Positions 10,405 to 20,395 are shown, numbered from the stretch's first letter. The stretch: DNA of 64,000 bases from Azorinus chamasolen (GCA_963576725.1 OY755246.1:77383475-77447474); one strand, 5' to 3'. The notes: generated by a model from the sequence alone, not told the origin. Made by a program: numbers and translations.

Positions 10405-10617
10405 CAGTAGAACCTGTCCTAAGCGACCATTCATTTATTGAACATAGGAGTCTTAAATAGCAGGTGGTTGCTTAATGCATGGCAAAGGTAATGCAGAAGC
10501 TCCTATAGGAGCTTTCTGTTTTACTGTTGACCTGCATTAAGCTACAACTTGTCTTACAGACCCATAATAAGAATCTTATTGATGGCTGCTTAAGACATAT
10601 TTTATTGTATAGTATGC
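10405..10617. mobile_element. E1 MITE
   Basis: CAGTAGAACCTGTCCTAAGC...GCTTAAGACATATTTTATTG, TA flanked. Hairpin centre AAGCTCCTATAGGAGCTTTC. Confidence 0.8.
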
Positions 10618-10633
10618 AACAAATTCACATATC

Positions 10634-10911
10634 CAGCTGAACTTCTATATCTCAAACTTGGATAGCTCGAACTTCGGAATAATTCGAACTAAAAGTTCAG
10701 TCCTTCCAAATCTTACAATACAGAATTGCTCTAAAATGTATTACTACGCATATCTAGAAACACGTGTGACAGCTTAATGGTCTAATGTAATTCTGAAAGC
10801 TCCTATAGAACTTAAGAATTTGTCCAGATCAGAACTCGGATAACTCGAACTTCTGTTATGTCGAACTAATTTGTATGGTCCCGTGAAGTTCGATATATCG
10901 AATTTCAGCTG
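10634..10911. mobile_element. E3 MITE, right stem of the hairpin lost
   Basis: CAGCTGAACTTCTATATCTC...CGATATATCGAATTTCAGCTG with several TCGAACT subterminal motifs. The hairpin breaks after its left half at GCTCCTATAGAAC. Confidence 0.7.
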
Positions 10912-11124
10912 TATATGTACAGACACTTTACAAAGGTTGATAAGCGACTTTACATCATATACACACAATAATGATAGCCAATGCAAACTATCAACTGATG
11001 ATACTTGATTTAACATATTTTTTTATGAATAGTTTGTCCTAGATATAAGACAGTTTAAGCCGTATACCCTACTGAATAATTAAAATTGGCTTCTCTCTTT
11101 TAAAAATTCATAAATCATTTCCAC

Positions 11125-11334
11125 CATGAATATTCATGTAAGAAATAAATGATATTATGAATATTGATTAGAGTAATTGTTATAATAGTGCACGGATACA
11201 AGAACTGTTGACAATGAAGAAAAATGAAGAATCATATCTATATATCATCTTATATCTTCTACAGGAGCCATCTGATCTGGGTCTACTCTGTTTTCACAGA
11301 CATAGAAAGGCATATTTATCTAGTAAAGGGTTAA
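11125..11334 (+). mobile_element. A MITE with left hairpin arm deleted
   Basis: A body (TGAATATTCATGTAAGAAAT) runs into CTACAGGAGCCATCTGATC, the right half of the palindrome only. Ends AAAGGGTTAA at 11331-11334, shared with the next element. Confidence 0.7.
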
Positions 11335-11503
11335 ACAAAAGTTTGTATCAAAATTAACTGTAAAGAAAATTATTTTTTATAACAAACAGTGAACACCCTG
11401 ATCAAAGGGCTCCACTAGGAGTCTTCCACTAGGAGCCCTTTGATCTGGGTCTACTCTGTTTGCAAAAAGGCCTTATACATGTACACATTGTTCCCGCACT
11501 TTA
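11331..11503 (+). mobile_element. K element, attached to the A end
   Basis: Begins on the TTAA of the A copy. Hairpin about 11390-11465 (ACAAACAGTG...CTCTGTTTGC) has a duplicated centre, CCACTAGGAG occurring twice. A similar A-then-K arrangement (GGG-CTAA/TTAA-ACAAAA) recurs at 41819. Confidence 0.55.
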
Positions 11504-11510
11504 ACGCTTT

Positions 11511-11624
11511 ACTCCATGAAATGATGACATCATGAATAATAACTAGGAGGCATCTGGTCAGGGTCTACTCTGTTTGTACAGACAAAGAGATGCATATTTA
11601 TGGAGCACATTTGTAAAGGGTTTA
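11511..11624 (+). mobile_element. A MITE, internally deleted
   Basis: TTAACGCTTTACTCCATG...TTATGGAGCACATTTG; most of the body and the left hairpin arm are missing. Confidence 0.6.
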
Positions 11625-11734
11625 TTTTTCTATTCATGGCCTAGCTCAAATAACTGATGAGGTGAAATATAATATACAACAAATTTACATGTACAATGTA
11701 CATATGTCACAATGAATGATAAGACATCATGTCA

Positions 11735-11944
11735 ACATGTAAGAAACGATGATATCATGAATATTAATTAGATATTTTTTATAATGGCATATGAACACAA
11801 ACAGTCCTGGGCATGGTAGAAACTGTAGAATCAGATCTATGTTATTCCATCAACAAACAGAGCAGTCCCTGATCCTATAGGAGCTGTCTGATCTGAGTTT
11901 ACTCTGTTTGCAAATAAAGGTGTAATTATGGAATAAAGAGTTAA
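11735..11944 (+). mobile_element. A MITE
   Basis: CATGTAAGAAACGATGATATC body; hairpin left arm shortened (CAGTCCCTGATCCTATAGGAGCTG). Ends AAGAGTTAA. Confidence 0.65.
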
Positions 11945-12129
11945 GTCACTGCGTAGAATATTGGTAAAATGCAAAGCTATACCACAAACACTCAGACTCT
12001 TATATAATTGAAACTTCTTCATATTGCATAGCAATATGAGATAAAAGTTTAGTGTCTTTAAAGTTCTGTATAAAACAGTTGAAGAAAAAGGTTTAATATC
12101 TTCAAGGCTTCATTATTTGCTGACTGATG

Positions 12130-12838
12130 ACAAACGTTAATGTATGGATCCGTCCTTCATGCCCAGCGTTGGTTTCTGTACCTGTGGAAATGTATGGATC
12201 CGTCCTTCATGTCCAGCGTTGGTTCCCAGCGTTGGTTTCTGTACCTGTGGAAATGTATAGATCCGTCCTTCATGCCCAGCGTTGGTTTCTGTACCTGTGG
12301 AAATGTATAGAGCCGTCCTTCATGTCCAGCGTTGGTTTCTGTACCTGTGGAAATGTATAGATCCGTCCTTCATGCCCAGCGTTGGTTTCAGTACCTGTGG
12401 AAATGTATAGATCCGTCCTTCATGTCCAGCGTTGGTTTCTGTACCTTCATGCCCAGCGTTGGTTTCTGTACCTGTGGAAATGTATAGATCCGTCCTTCAT
12501 GCCCAGCGTTGGTTTCTGTACATGTGGAAATGTATAGATCCGTCCTTCATGCCCAGCGCTGGTTTCTGTACCTGTGGAAATGTATAGATCCGTCCTTCAT
12601 GCCCAGCGCTGGTTTCTGTACCTGTGGAAATGTATAGATCCGTCTTTCATGCCCAGCGCTGGTTTCTGTACCTGTGGAAATGTATAGATCCGTCCTTCAT
12701 GCCCAGCGCTGGTTTCTGTACCTGTGGAAATGTATAGATCCGTCCTTCATGCCCAGCGCTGGTTTCTGTACCTGTGGAAATGTATAGATCCGTCCTTCAT
12801 GCCCAGCGCTGGTTTCTGTACCTGTGGAAATGCCGTCT
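12130..12838. repeat. Minisatellite, 50-bp unit, about 14 copies
   Basis: Unit contains GTATAGATCCGTCCTTCATG, CCCAGCGTTGGTTTCTG and TACCTGTGGAAA. Copies differ by few substitutions; three junctions carry partial units (for example at 12222 and 12443). The left copies have GTTGG and the right ones mostly GCTGG, so variants are clustered. The 50-bp unit is not a multiple of three, so open frames here are not repeats of one peptide. Confidence 0.95.
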
Positions 12839-13044
12839 TCAGAAGGCCTGAAATGATCAAATTGTAATTATTTTGACAAAATCAAAGACAAATGGGTTTT
12901 TTTCATCATTTTGGCAAGGTGACCAATACATGTACATGTACCCCTGAAATTGGGAATTTTGTCTTCTTTGGGAATGTTTGAGCTGTAGGAATATTTCAAC
13001 AAATTCCCTCCCGCAAAATAATGCTCATTGCAAACACATAAACC

Positions 13045-13169
13045 CAGTCAGGCCCCAACCTCTAAAATTCATAAACAAACAGAAAGCTCCTGTCAGCAAG
13101 CTCCTGAAGGAGCTGTTTGATCTGGGTCTGCTGTTTGTTTTATGAATTTTAGAAGTCTTGGTCTGACTG
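13045..13169. repeat. Long inverted repeat with an A-type centre
   Basis: CAGTCAGGCCCCAACCTCTA + AAATTCATAAACAAACAG pairs with CTGTTTGTTTTATGAATTTT + AGAAGTC..GTCTGACTG, a stem of about 40 bp per side. Between the arms sit AGCTCCTGAAGGAGCTG and GATCTGGGTCTGC, the A-hairpin core. Possibly a further MITE type with CAGTCAG ends. Confidence 0.65.
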
Positions 13170-13411
13170 AAATTTCTGGTTAAACACTGGTACCTCTAAA
13201 TGGGGAATTTTTTAATCTAAATTGGGAGGATAACACTCTTTTTGTTATTCCGAAAATGGCCCAATAACGACTATAAAATCACTTTCGAAAAAAAAAGCCC
13301 TGGAATCGTTCGAAAATGTTTCATAGACAGGCATCCAAGCACATACAATGCACTTGCAAACTTATTTTAAAATCCACACAACAGTTTCAAAGAGTTTTAA
13401 AACTTACACTA

Positions 13412-13630
13412 TTAACCCATTCCCTGTCAAATACTCATGTAAGAAATAATGACAACATGAATATTTATTACGCGAATTTCTGTAATGTAAACTCTTCGAA
13501 AAAGTTTTTGCTGCATCATTATGATACCATCATATTAAAAGCAAATAGAACACATCCTGATCAGACAGCTCCTTCAAGAGCCGTCATTCTGATATGCCCA
13601 TCATCTGGGTCTACTCTACTAAATGATAAT
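13412..13630 (+). mobile_element. A MITE, damaged hairpin
   Basis: TTAACCCATTCCCTGTC start and A body; left hairpin arm AACACATCCTGATCAGACAG and right arm separated by extra bases. Confidence 0.6.
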
Positions 13631-13831
13631 GAATCCGCCTAGTCATTCGTCTTTTTTTCCTTTTGTTTGCCATGGCAACCAGAGCCCTGTATGAATTTAA
13701 TTCTTAAAAAAAGGAAAGAGGACCTCCCATTGTGAGATTTGGTCACAATTGACCCTGATGTATTTGACATAAATTGTTTGAAACTCACAATAGCTCACCT
13801 ATGAAGAACACTTAATATGCCCTGAAGGTGA

Positions 13832-14150
13832 GTTAACACTATACTCCATGAATATTTATTAACCCTTCGCTTGCTATTCACGTCATTATACATACCTGTA
13901 AATAGTGAAGACCCAAATAAGACAGCTCCTGCAGGAGCTGTTTCATCAGGGTCTGCACTATTTACAAATTGATTGTGCAACCAGTGCACTCCACAGCTGT
14001 GATTGCACAGCGAAATACTTGTACACAATGAAGATATATGAAATTATACAACAGGGCATGGGTAAAGAAGGAGAAATGTATTTTAAAATTCAGCAAGAGA
14101 AAGGTTAAGAAATAATGAATGTGGGGATATTAATGAACTGTACATGTATT
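13832..14150 (+). mobile_element. A MITE split by a nested C element
   Basis: TTAACACTATACTCCATG-AATATTTA is the A left end; the A body resumes after 14108 with AAGAAATAATGAATG. The C copy between them is flanked by TTAA on both sides. Confidence 0.7.
13859..14108 (+). mobile_element. C MITE, complete, nested in A
   Basis: TTAACCCTTCGCTTGCT...AGCAAGAGAAAGGTTAA. Hairpin centre CAGCTCCTGCAGGAGCTG. The 67-codon frame present at 5618-5821 is also open here (13905-14108) and ends on the target-site TAA. Confidence 0.85.
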
Positions 14151-14223
14151 TTATACTGGTACATGTATTACATGTATTAACAAAAGAATGTTTCACTGTA
14201 GAATATCTATATTACATCAAGTA

Positions 14224-14588
14224 CAGTGCTCCCTCCCTACAACGGCCCTCTCAATAACGATTCCCTCCTTACAACAAACAACACATGTCACTGTTTCCGA
14301 AAAAACAAGGCTCCAGAAACAACTTTTTCCATCGTATTTTCTTTACGCCTCCATCAAACCCTATGTTGTGACCTCCCTTTAGAATCGTCACTTTGTGACG
14401 ATTCTAAAGAGTGGTCACAACATAAGGTTTGATAGAGGCATAACGGTTTTAGTTCTCGAAGTACACCTTATCTGGGGATCTGCAAACAAGCTAATTATGT
14501 TTGATTTTCCCTCCCTATAACAACTCCCTCTGAACAACACATACAATCTTCGTATCCCAAAGGGTGTCGTTGTAGAGATGGAGCACTG
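14224..14588. mobile_element. G MITE, complete
   Basis: CAGTGCTCCCTCCCTACAAC...TTGTAGAGATGGAGCACTG. Interior palindrome identical in type to F elements (aaaccctatgttgtgacc, tagaatcgtcactttgtgac). Confidence 0.8.
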
Positions 14589-14597
14589 TGTATCACG

Positions 14598-14715
14598 ATA
14601 AGCAAACAGAGAAGACTCTACTCAGAAGGATCCTATGCCTACAGGAGCTGTCTGATCTGGTTCTACTCAGTTTTCAAAGGCTTATATATGGAGTTGATCT
14701 AAAGGGTTTAAATCT
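14598..14715 (+). mobile_element. A MITE, right part
   Basis: GCAAACAGAGAAGACTC, extra bases, ACAGGAGCTGTCTGATC and right end TATATGGAG...AAAGGGTTTAA. Confidence 0.55.
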
Positions 14716-15024
14716 ATCTACATGACAATGAAATATATGTCAGATTTCCTAAATTATTATGTTCAAATGTGAATTTATTTCACCAAAAATGCAAGTAAGG
14801 CACCCATTGTGAAAACACGTACTGATTCATCTAATACGTGTAAATTTGCTCTAAAATTGTGAGGAATTTATTTCTTCATTGATGCAAATCTTGTTGAGAA
14901 AGTCAAAAAGTTTGGATTCTGATACACACATGTAGTAGCATGGCGACTGATTTGGATTCAAATTATCAAACCACCGATGATAATTTTGTTACATGTTAAT
15001 ATTCAATAAAACATAAAAAAGTGT

Positions 15025-15034
15025 TTACTTACCT
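15025..15034 (-). promoter_or_regulatory. Consensus 5' splice donor just after the B-box stop codon
   Basis: The minus strand reads CAG|GTAAGTA about 33 nt downstream of the stop, a perfect donor consensus. It could define an intron in the 3' UTR, which would skip the AATAAA-terminated short form only if that signal is not used. It may also be chance. Confidence 0.35.
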
Positions 15035-15066
15035 GAAGTAGTAACTTCCGTGTTTTGTGTCCTGAC

Positions 15067-15072
15067 TTTATT
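15067..15072 (-). promoter_or_regulatory. AATAAA polyadenylation signal overlapping the stop codon
   Basis: On the minus strand the gene ends GAA TAA AG, so AATAAA spans the TAA stop (15068-15070). If used, the 3' UTR would be only about 10-30 nt. Whether it is used cannot be told from sequence. Confidence 0.4.
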
Positions 15073-16546
15073 CAGTCTTGTACACTTTTATTTTGTTCTT
15101 GTGGTCAGGTTTTGAACACCAACTACTGATGTAAAGTCTGCCAGTGTCATATGTTATGGCACCAGGGTACAGGAGTCCGTCCTTGTCCTCTAACACAATC
15201 TTAACCAATTGTCCATTGGACGTCAGCTGATGTATACAATGTTTATTTCTACTACACACATACACACATCCTTTGTCATCCACAGCTACTCCCAGTGACT
15301 CCTGTAACCTGTCGTGTACATATGTCCACATAACTACACCATCTCTATTTAAACACACCATTTTGCTGTCTTTCCATTCACTCACGTAGATGCCATTTTT
15401 ATCTCCACTCAATATTATTCGTGACGGAGAACCTATAAATAATTTGTTTCCTGTGTTGTCTGAGTCAATTTGTTGTAACAAGTTACCAGTCACGTCACAA
15501 ATATGAACTGAATAAACAGGATGATGACAGGCCAGGAAGAACTTTCCTTCATTATAAGTGAGGCCATTATAACGACCTGGTACATTTATAGTGTGACGCG
15601 CTGATAAAGTTGGTGACACAGACAGGAACTGGATACGCCCGTCACCACGCAGCGTTACTGCCAGCTGGTCCTCACCAACCATTGTAATATCTCTTGGTGT
15701 TGTCGTTAATGTGACTTCCTCAGATTTTTTTTCACCTGTCTTGTCTATAATCTTAACACATTTGTTGTTGTGATCAGTCATTGCCAGTCTTCCATCTTTC
15801 AATACAACAACGCCATTAATGGTACAGTCGTTTGTATCTGTTGATGTTTTAACGTTGATGTCATGGAGGTACTTGACAGCTGCTGGTTGGTCAACCAGTG
15901 ACAGAGTCCCTAGGCTAGTTAATGATGATGTAAGAGCATCAAGCTGGTCATCACGGTTGAAGACAACACGTTGTAATTTGATTGTTTGACTGATACGGGT
16001 GACCTCTTTCTCCAACGATGAAATGTTATCCTTGGCAAATTTCATTGTGATGTAGAGTTGGTTGTAATGCTTCAGCTCGTCTTTTCTATCCAAGTCGGAG
16101 CTCATTTCTTTAACATCCTTAATCAGGTCATCGATTATGCGTGTTAGACGTGTAAGAGAATCCAAATGTTCTTTCCGTTGTCTTGAGGCATCATTGAGCA
16201 AATTTTCTTCCAATTTATCGAGACGTTTGTTAATGTCTTGTCTTATTTGTTTCACATTTGCCACGGCCTGGTCATAACTATCATTGGTTTCTTGTTGACA
16301 CCATTCTGACCGACTTTTACTGAACTCTAATCCTACGATGAGTCTTTTTGTATCTCCGCGTATGTTTTTAAATTCTGCGTTGCTTGCGGTTGAGCTGGAA
16401 ATCTCTGGTATGTAGGATACATTGTCTCCACAGGTTCTATGATGTAGAGGAACACAAACACTGCTCCCAAGTTGTTTATGAGAGTTACAGTAGAATTTAA
16501 TGGGTTCATCTTGGTGTTTCTGACATTTGTCCGTTAGTGGGTCCAC
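15068..16546 (-). CDS. B-box gene, main frame: B-box 2, coiled coil, NHL-like beta-propeller
   Basis: 492 codons, counted from a GTG that is unlikely to be the true start; the open frame runs back to about 16621 and continues the gene starting at 16793. Order: B-box 2 (C8, H11, C20, H23, C31, H35/H36), helical coiled coil (about 65-195, heptad-rich with many E/K/L), then a C-terminal propeller (about 240-490) with repeated hydrophobic-GRL/GxIYV...N-type strands typical of NHL/SMP-30-like repeats. Joined with the upstream frame the protein is about 590 aa, the usual size for bivalve B-box/coiled-coil/NHL proteins annotated as TRIM-like. One B-box 2 ligand is altered: where homologs have the CC-xx-C pattern this copy reads LGSSVC, so the fifth ligand is Ser28. 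The whole gene is on one exon. No neighbouring gene is visible; it is surrounded by MITEs. Confidence 0.85.
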   Translation of the reverse strand: MDPLTDKCQKHQDEPIKFYCNSHKQLGSSVCVPLHHRTCGDNVSYIPEISSSTASNAEFKNIRGDTKRLIVGLEFSKSRSEWCQQETNDSYDQAVANVKQIRQDINKRLDKLEENLLNDASRQRKEHLDSLTRLTRIIDDLIKDVKEMSSDLDRKDELKHYNQLYITMKFAKDNISSLEKEVTRISQTIKLQRVVFNRDDQLDALTSSLTSLGTLSLVDQPAAVKYLHDINVKTSTDTNDCTINGVVVLKDGRLAMTDHNNKCVKIIDKTGEKKSEEVTLTTTPRDITMVGEDQLAVTLRGDGRIQFLSVSPTLSARHTINVPGRYNGLTYNEGKFFLACHHPVYSVHICDVTGNLLQQIDSDNTGNKLFIGSPSRIILSGDKNGIYVSEWKDSKMVCLNRDGVVMWTYVHDRLQESLGVAVDDKGCVYVCSRNKHCIHQLTSNGQLVKIVLEDKDGLLYPGAITYDTGRLYISSWCSKPDHKNKIKVYKTE

Positions 16547-16793
16547 AGTCCCGGCCTGGCAGTTGTTTTCTGCCTTTTGTGGGAATGGACATTGTCGCCG
16601 TGTCCTGAAGAATATGGTTTATTGTAGCTGATGTCATTTTGTGGAACTTTTTGCACTCACGACACAAATTTTCTCCACAATTCTGGCAGTAGACGACCGC
16701 CTCCATTCTTTTGTCTGCTTTAATACAAAAGTCACATATTGTGTCGAAATCTTCTTCCGATCCTTTGTTGAAACTTTGCGACATCTTCGACAT
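16506..16793 (-). CDS. B-box gene, N-terminal frame (B-box 1); broken by frameshift
   Basis: First 95 codons of a TRIM-like protein. Visible zinc ligands fit a type-1 B-box: C20, C23, C36, C39, C44, C47, H51 and H60 (spacing C-x2-C-x12-C-x2-C-x4-C-x2-C-x3-H-x8-H). There is no RING domain before it, as in many bivalve B-box/NHL proteins. The ATG at 16793 is the first Met after an in-frame TGA 15 nt upstream and has A at -3. The frame loses similarity after about residue 70 and stops at 16506, while B-box 2 continues in another frame (15068 to about 16621). The proteins therefore join only through a shift of one base, most plausibly between about 16560 and 16610, where short A/T runs occur. This is either an assembly indel or a real mutation making a pseudogene. 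B-box proteins of this kind usually act in ubiquitin or innate immune signalling; that role is inferred from the family only. Confidence 0.8.
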   Translation of the reverse strand: MSKMSQSFNKGSEEDFDTICDFCIKADKRMEAVVYCQNCGENLCRECKKFHKMTSATINHILQDTATMSIPTKGRKQLPGRDCGPTNGQMSETPR

Positions 16794-16869
16794 TTTTGCA
16801 AATTTTATTCACTTCGGTGTAAAGCCCATAACTGCATCAAGGAAAGCTTAAATCTATATGGAGAGCAAT

Positions 16870-17240
16870 CTATGTATGGAGAGTAAGGGTATCGATAATC
16901 TACTATGAAAATAAACTTAAGCTGCGAGCACCGCGGGGCTTATTGCGGGATTCTCAAAGAAGTCACCCCAGCTCATAAATGATCTATTGAATGATGTACT
17001 GTGGATTAGGATCGATTGATCCAGATTAGAATAGTGACCAACTTTTATACTTCTAACAACTAAAATCACAAATAACGACATCAAACTGCCTTTGTGATGT
17101 ATAAAGTATACCACTGGTAGCAGTATAAAATGCAGGTAGCCTATGTGATGTATATACCACAGGTACATGTACCTGTATCGAACTGCTTTTGTGATCTATT
17201 TAATGTACCACGGATAGGGGTATCGATGGCGGACAACATT
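16870..17240. other. No gene seen; weak 55-60 bp repetition
   Basis: Upstream of the B-box gene. Three weak repeats of CTTTGTGATGTATAAAGTAT-ACCAC type lie between 17088 and 17215. No promoter motif is convincing. Confidence 0.35.
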
Positions 17241-17244
17241 GGAA

Positions 17245-17372
17245 TTCATATATGTATTTCTAGATATGCGTTGTTACACATTTTAAAAAAAATTGTTTTG
17301 TAAATGTTGGAAGAACCGAACCTTTATATTAGTTACCGCGAAGTTACCTGTGTTGGAAAGTTCGGCTGTAAT
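17245..17372. mobile_element. E3 fragment (right half)
   Basis: TTCTAGATATGCGTTGTTAC and the terminal GAAAGTTCGGCTGTAA match the E3 right half. Confidence 0.45.
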
Positions 17373-17389
17373 TTTAACATAAATAAACT

Positions 17390-17645
17390 GAACAGAGCCT
17401 GACCATGTAGGAGCTGTCTGGTCTGGGTCTTATCTGTTTGCAAATGTGATGTAAGCATTTGCATGTATATGAGGGAAATGGCTAACTCAACCCTTTGCTT
17501 CATGAATATTCAAGTTAAATAGGTGCTTTTTATAGTGGCATATGAACGCTATAATTAGGTTTCCATAGTGACACACAGCAGAACCGTATATGTATTATTT
17601 CCTAAGCAACGTCTGGTATGGATCTACTCTGTTTGCAAATGCGTT
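17390..17645 (+). mobile_element. Two A fragments in tandem
   Basis: 17390-17490 is an A right half (TAGGAGCTGTCTGGTCTGGG). 17491-17645 is an A copy whose hairpin kept only the right arm (GATCTACTCTGTTTGC). Confidence 0.55.
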
Positions 17646-17829
17646 AAAAACCGACCATTGTAGGGAACTGCTGACACCGATCTTTGTAGGTGGCACACAT
17701 TTTCATTTATAACGACTGGCTTTAAACCTTTGCATGCTGCATTTTCAAAGTAGAATCGTCCAGCGATGATTAACGATAGAGTCCATTCATGGGTATAATT
17801 TGCGAGAGACTTTTGAATTACGAATAGTG

Positions 17830-17935
17830 CAGACACCGACCAGAGGCCCTTCTATGAGTCATCTGATATGGGTCTACACTATTTGCAAATGCCAGTACGC
17901 TCGTTTCCCGCCTTTAAAGGTTTAAGTGAAATCAT
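17830..17935 (+). mobile_element. K-type hairpin and right end
   Basis: GTGCAGACACCGACCAGAGG...GGTCTACACTATTTGC, then CGTTTCCCGCCTTTAAAGG. Confidence 0.5.
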
Positions 17936-18114
17936 ACATCTACGTCTAATGCCTAATAAGGTTTGAAGTCTGAATTTAGGACGGATCCTGCTTTAATAGA
18001 TGAATCTCATCAAGTACGGTCTTGCACTAAAGATCTTAATCAACCTGCAACTAACTGATCAGAATTTGCCACAGTAATGGTATATGTTACCCTAAATTGG
18101 GTCACATACTATAT

Positions 18115-18405
18115 GAGTGAGTGAATGAGAAAGAGTAAGACAGACAGACACAGAGAGACAGACATACAGAAACAGAGAGAAAGACAGACAGACAGACAGG
18201 AGAGAGAGAGAGAGAGAGATAGAGAGAGCAAGACAGACAGACACAGAGAGTAAGTCAGAAACAGAGAGAGAGAGACAGACAGACAACGAGAGAAAGAGAG
18301 AGAGTAAAACAGACAGACACACAGAGAAAGATAGACAGAAACAGAGAGAAAGAAGACAGACATACAGAGACGGAGACAGAGACAGAGAGATAGACAGACA
18401 GTATA
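18115..18405. repeat. (GACA)n/(GA)n simple-sequence region
   Basis: Mixed AGACAGACAGACA and AGAGAGAGAG tracts. Open frames on the minus strand here are low-complexity Ser/Leu/Cys and are not genes. Confidence 0.95.
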
Positions 18406-18419
18406 TTTTCAATTATATG

Positions 18420-19190
18420 GAAACGGTATATCTACTTGATACAGATTTATTGCTGCCACACTGTAACAGCATGCAGACTAACACATGATACCACACCTCT
18501 CCTGTGTTACATGTACGTAGTGAAGATAAATGGGTGCTTGTAACACATTGCTGACCCTTTTAAAATGCTGTCATTTCAGAATGGAATGGTCCACAAGTGC
18601 TTAACTGAAACTCCCATTAACAATGAAAGGTTTAAAGATGTAATACATGTATGCGCATTTATCGTTTTAATCTATCTACACCAGAAGCTGTACACTTATG
18701 CATACAGTGAAAATAATGCTTATAACCCATTTTCCGACAGAATATATTTGTTCAGCTAAATATTATCGCTATCCGAATATTACTAAATTATTTAACAGGA
18801 GCCTCCTTTTTAAAAACGGGGATTTTGTACGGAAATAGGCGGACATCTTCGGCTTTGTTCTGGGTGATTCCGATTATATTTCGGAGCAACGCTTTGAATA
18901 TTTTTAGGTTGTTAAAAATGTGCAATGGCTGACACTGGTTGTTGACCACATATACATAGAATGATTATTTCCGGTATGTAAATTTGAATCTTACGACAGA
19001 TTCCGGTCAATAGCGAACGCTGTTCCGTTGATTTCTGTAGCAATACAGTGTCTGTGTTTTCGACACAAACACCCATTTACTGACCCTGCTGTTTAGTGTT
19101 AGATAAGTGTTAAGGTACACAGATTCCGATTCTGAAGTCAGTTTGAAGCGGAAAATTTTCGGAAATTTGCGCAGCATACATCTTTAACTT
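18420..19190. other. No feature seen
   Basis: Unique-looking AT-rich sequence without convincing exon, splice pair or known repeat. Confidence 0.3.
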
Positions 19191-19204
19191 CGATAGCAGA
19201 CATT

Positions 19205-19318
19205 GAATGGCAAACAGTACAGATCCTGATCAGATGACTCCTACGAGTCATATGATCGGGGTCTACATTGTTTGCAAGCGGTAGTGCACTCGTTCCCCGC
19301 ATTCAAATGGTTAATCGT
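19205..19318 (+). mobile_element. K element part
   Basis: Hairpin GCAAACAGTACAGATCCTG...GTCTACATTGTTTGC with centre TGACTCCTACGAGTCA; right end CCCCGCATTCAAATGGTTAA. Confidence 0.6.
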
Positions 19319-19561
19319 TTCTTTGTTTATTTTATGAAATAATAAGTGATTGTGAAATTTGAGGACTTTTATTGAATAGATTGTGTGTTGTGTACCTAGA
19401 GATATAACATAACATTCCTCTGCTATTTTATGTTGAAATTATCGAATAGAAGAGATAAATGATTTTGGCCAACCATATATAACCCAGCCAAAAAATGAAT
19501 AATTACCGTGGAATAAAAAACAATACACGCATTATGAAATCTGAAACTCTTAATTTTATTA

Positions 19562-19753
19562 CAATAAAGACTCGCTAATGCGACCGCATTTTTAATTTAT
19601 TAACATCAGAGTGTGTAAAAGCATGTGGTAGCATAATGCAGGACAAAAGTAATGCAAAAGGTTCCATAGGAGCTTTTTGCATCACATTTGTCCTGCATTA
19701 AGCTACCACCAGTTTTCTTTTGAGTGACCGTATTAGTGAGCGAAACTTTACTG
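19562..19753. mobile_element. E4 MITE
   Basis: CAATAAAGACTCGCTAATGC...GTATTAGTGAGCG...TTTACTG flanked by TA. E hairpin inside (TGCAGGACAAAAGTAATGC) with centre GGTTCCATAGGAGC. Confidence 0.75.
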
Positions 19754-19780
19754 TACATCATGAGTGTACATTGAATACTT

Positions 19781-19899
19781 ATATTAGCTCCTATTGGAGC
19801 TATCTGCATTACTTTTTCCTTGCATTAAGCAACCATCTGTTTTTAAAGATTACTATGTCCAATCAGTAAAAGGTCGCTTATGACACGTTGTGCTGTATT
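19781..19899 (+). mobile_element. E1 right half
   Basis: Starts at the palindrome centre (TAGCTCCTATTGGAGC) and runs to the terminal GGTCGCTTATGACACG. The left half is absent. Confidence 0.6.
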
Positions 19900-20004
19900 G
19901 TACATGTATGACCATTCGGACTACTCAGGTTTTATTATAGAACATTATCTTTACCATATAGTCGTTTTAAACTACTTCATATAGACTACAATGTACTTTG
20001 CCAC

Positions 20005-20152
20005 TTTGCCAACAGCATAGATCCAAATCAGATGACTCCTATTTTCAGGTCTGTTCTACTAATTCTACCGTTTCTGCTATGTTCAAAATGTGTGTGTGTT
20101 CACATTGCATTAAATTCATAATGTAATTGTTTCATAAGGTAAAGAGTTAAGA
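20005..20152 (-). mobile_element. A remnant, reverse
   Basis: GCCAACAGCATAGATCC and GATGACTCCTATTTTCAGG, then decayed body to AAAGAGTTAA. Confidence 0.4.
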
Positions 20153-20335
20153 AGCTTATAGTACGTATTTAATTTACTGTTGAAATGCCAAATGGCCAGT
20201 GTTAAGCTCTGATAAAAATCTCTGCTAGATGTAAAATCGAATCAATTATCAGGAAAGAAATCCCTGTCAAATCAGATAGCACACTTGATTTTCTTTTAGC
20301 ATCCAGGTTGATTATGCAAATGTTACACTTGCTAT

Positions 20336-20395
20336 CGGGTTGGATCCAGATGAGACGCCGGGTAACTCGGTGTCTCATCTGGATCCAAACTATAT
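20336..20395. mobile_element. L-type hairpin, perfectly paired at the usual mismatch
   Basis: GGTTGGATCCAGATGAGACG...CATCTGGATCCAAAC. Centre GCCGGGTAACTCGGT. Confidence 0.65.

Noticed and set aside
12127..12360. 77-codon frame in the 50-bp array
   Set aside because: The unit is not a multiple of three and the frame runs out after a few copies.
18092..18412. Open frames of 84-106 codons on the minus strand
   Set aside because: They translate the (GACA)n/(GA)n tract into Ser/Leu/Cys low complexity.
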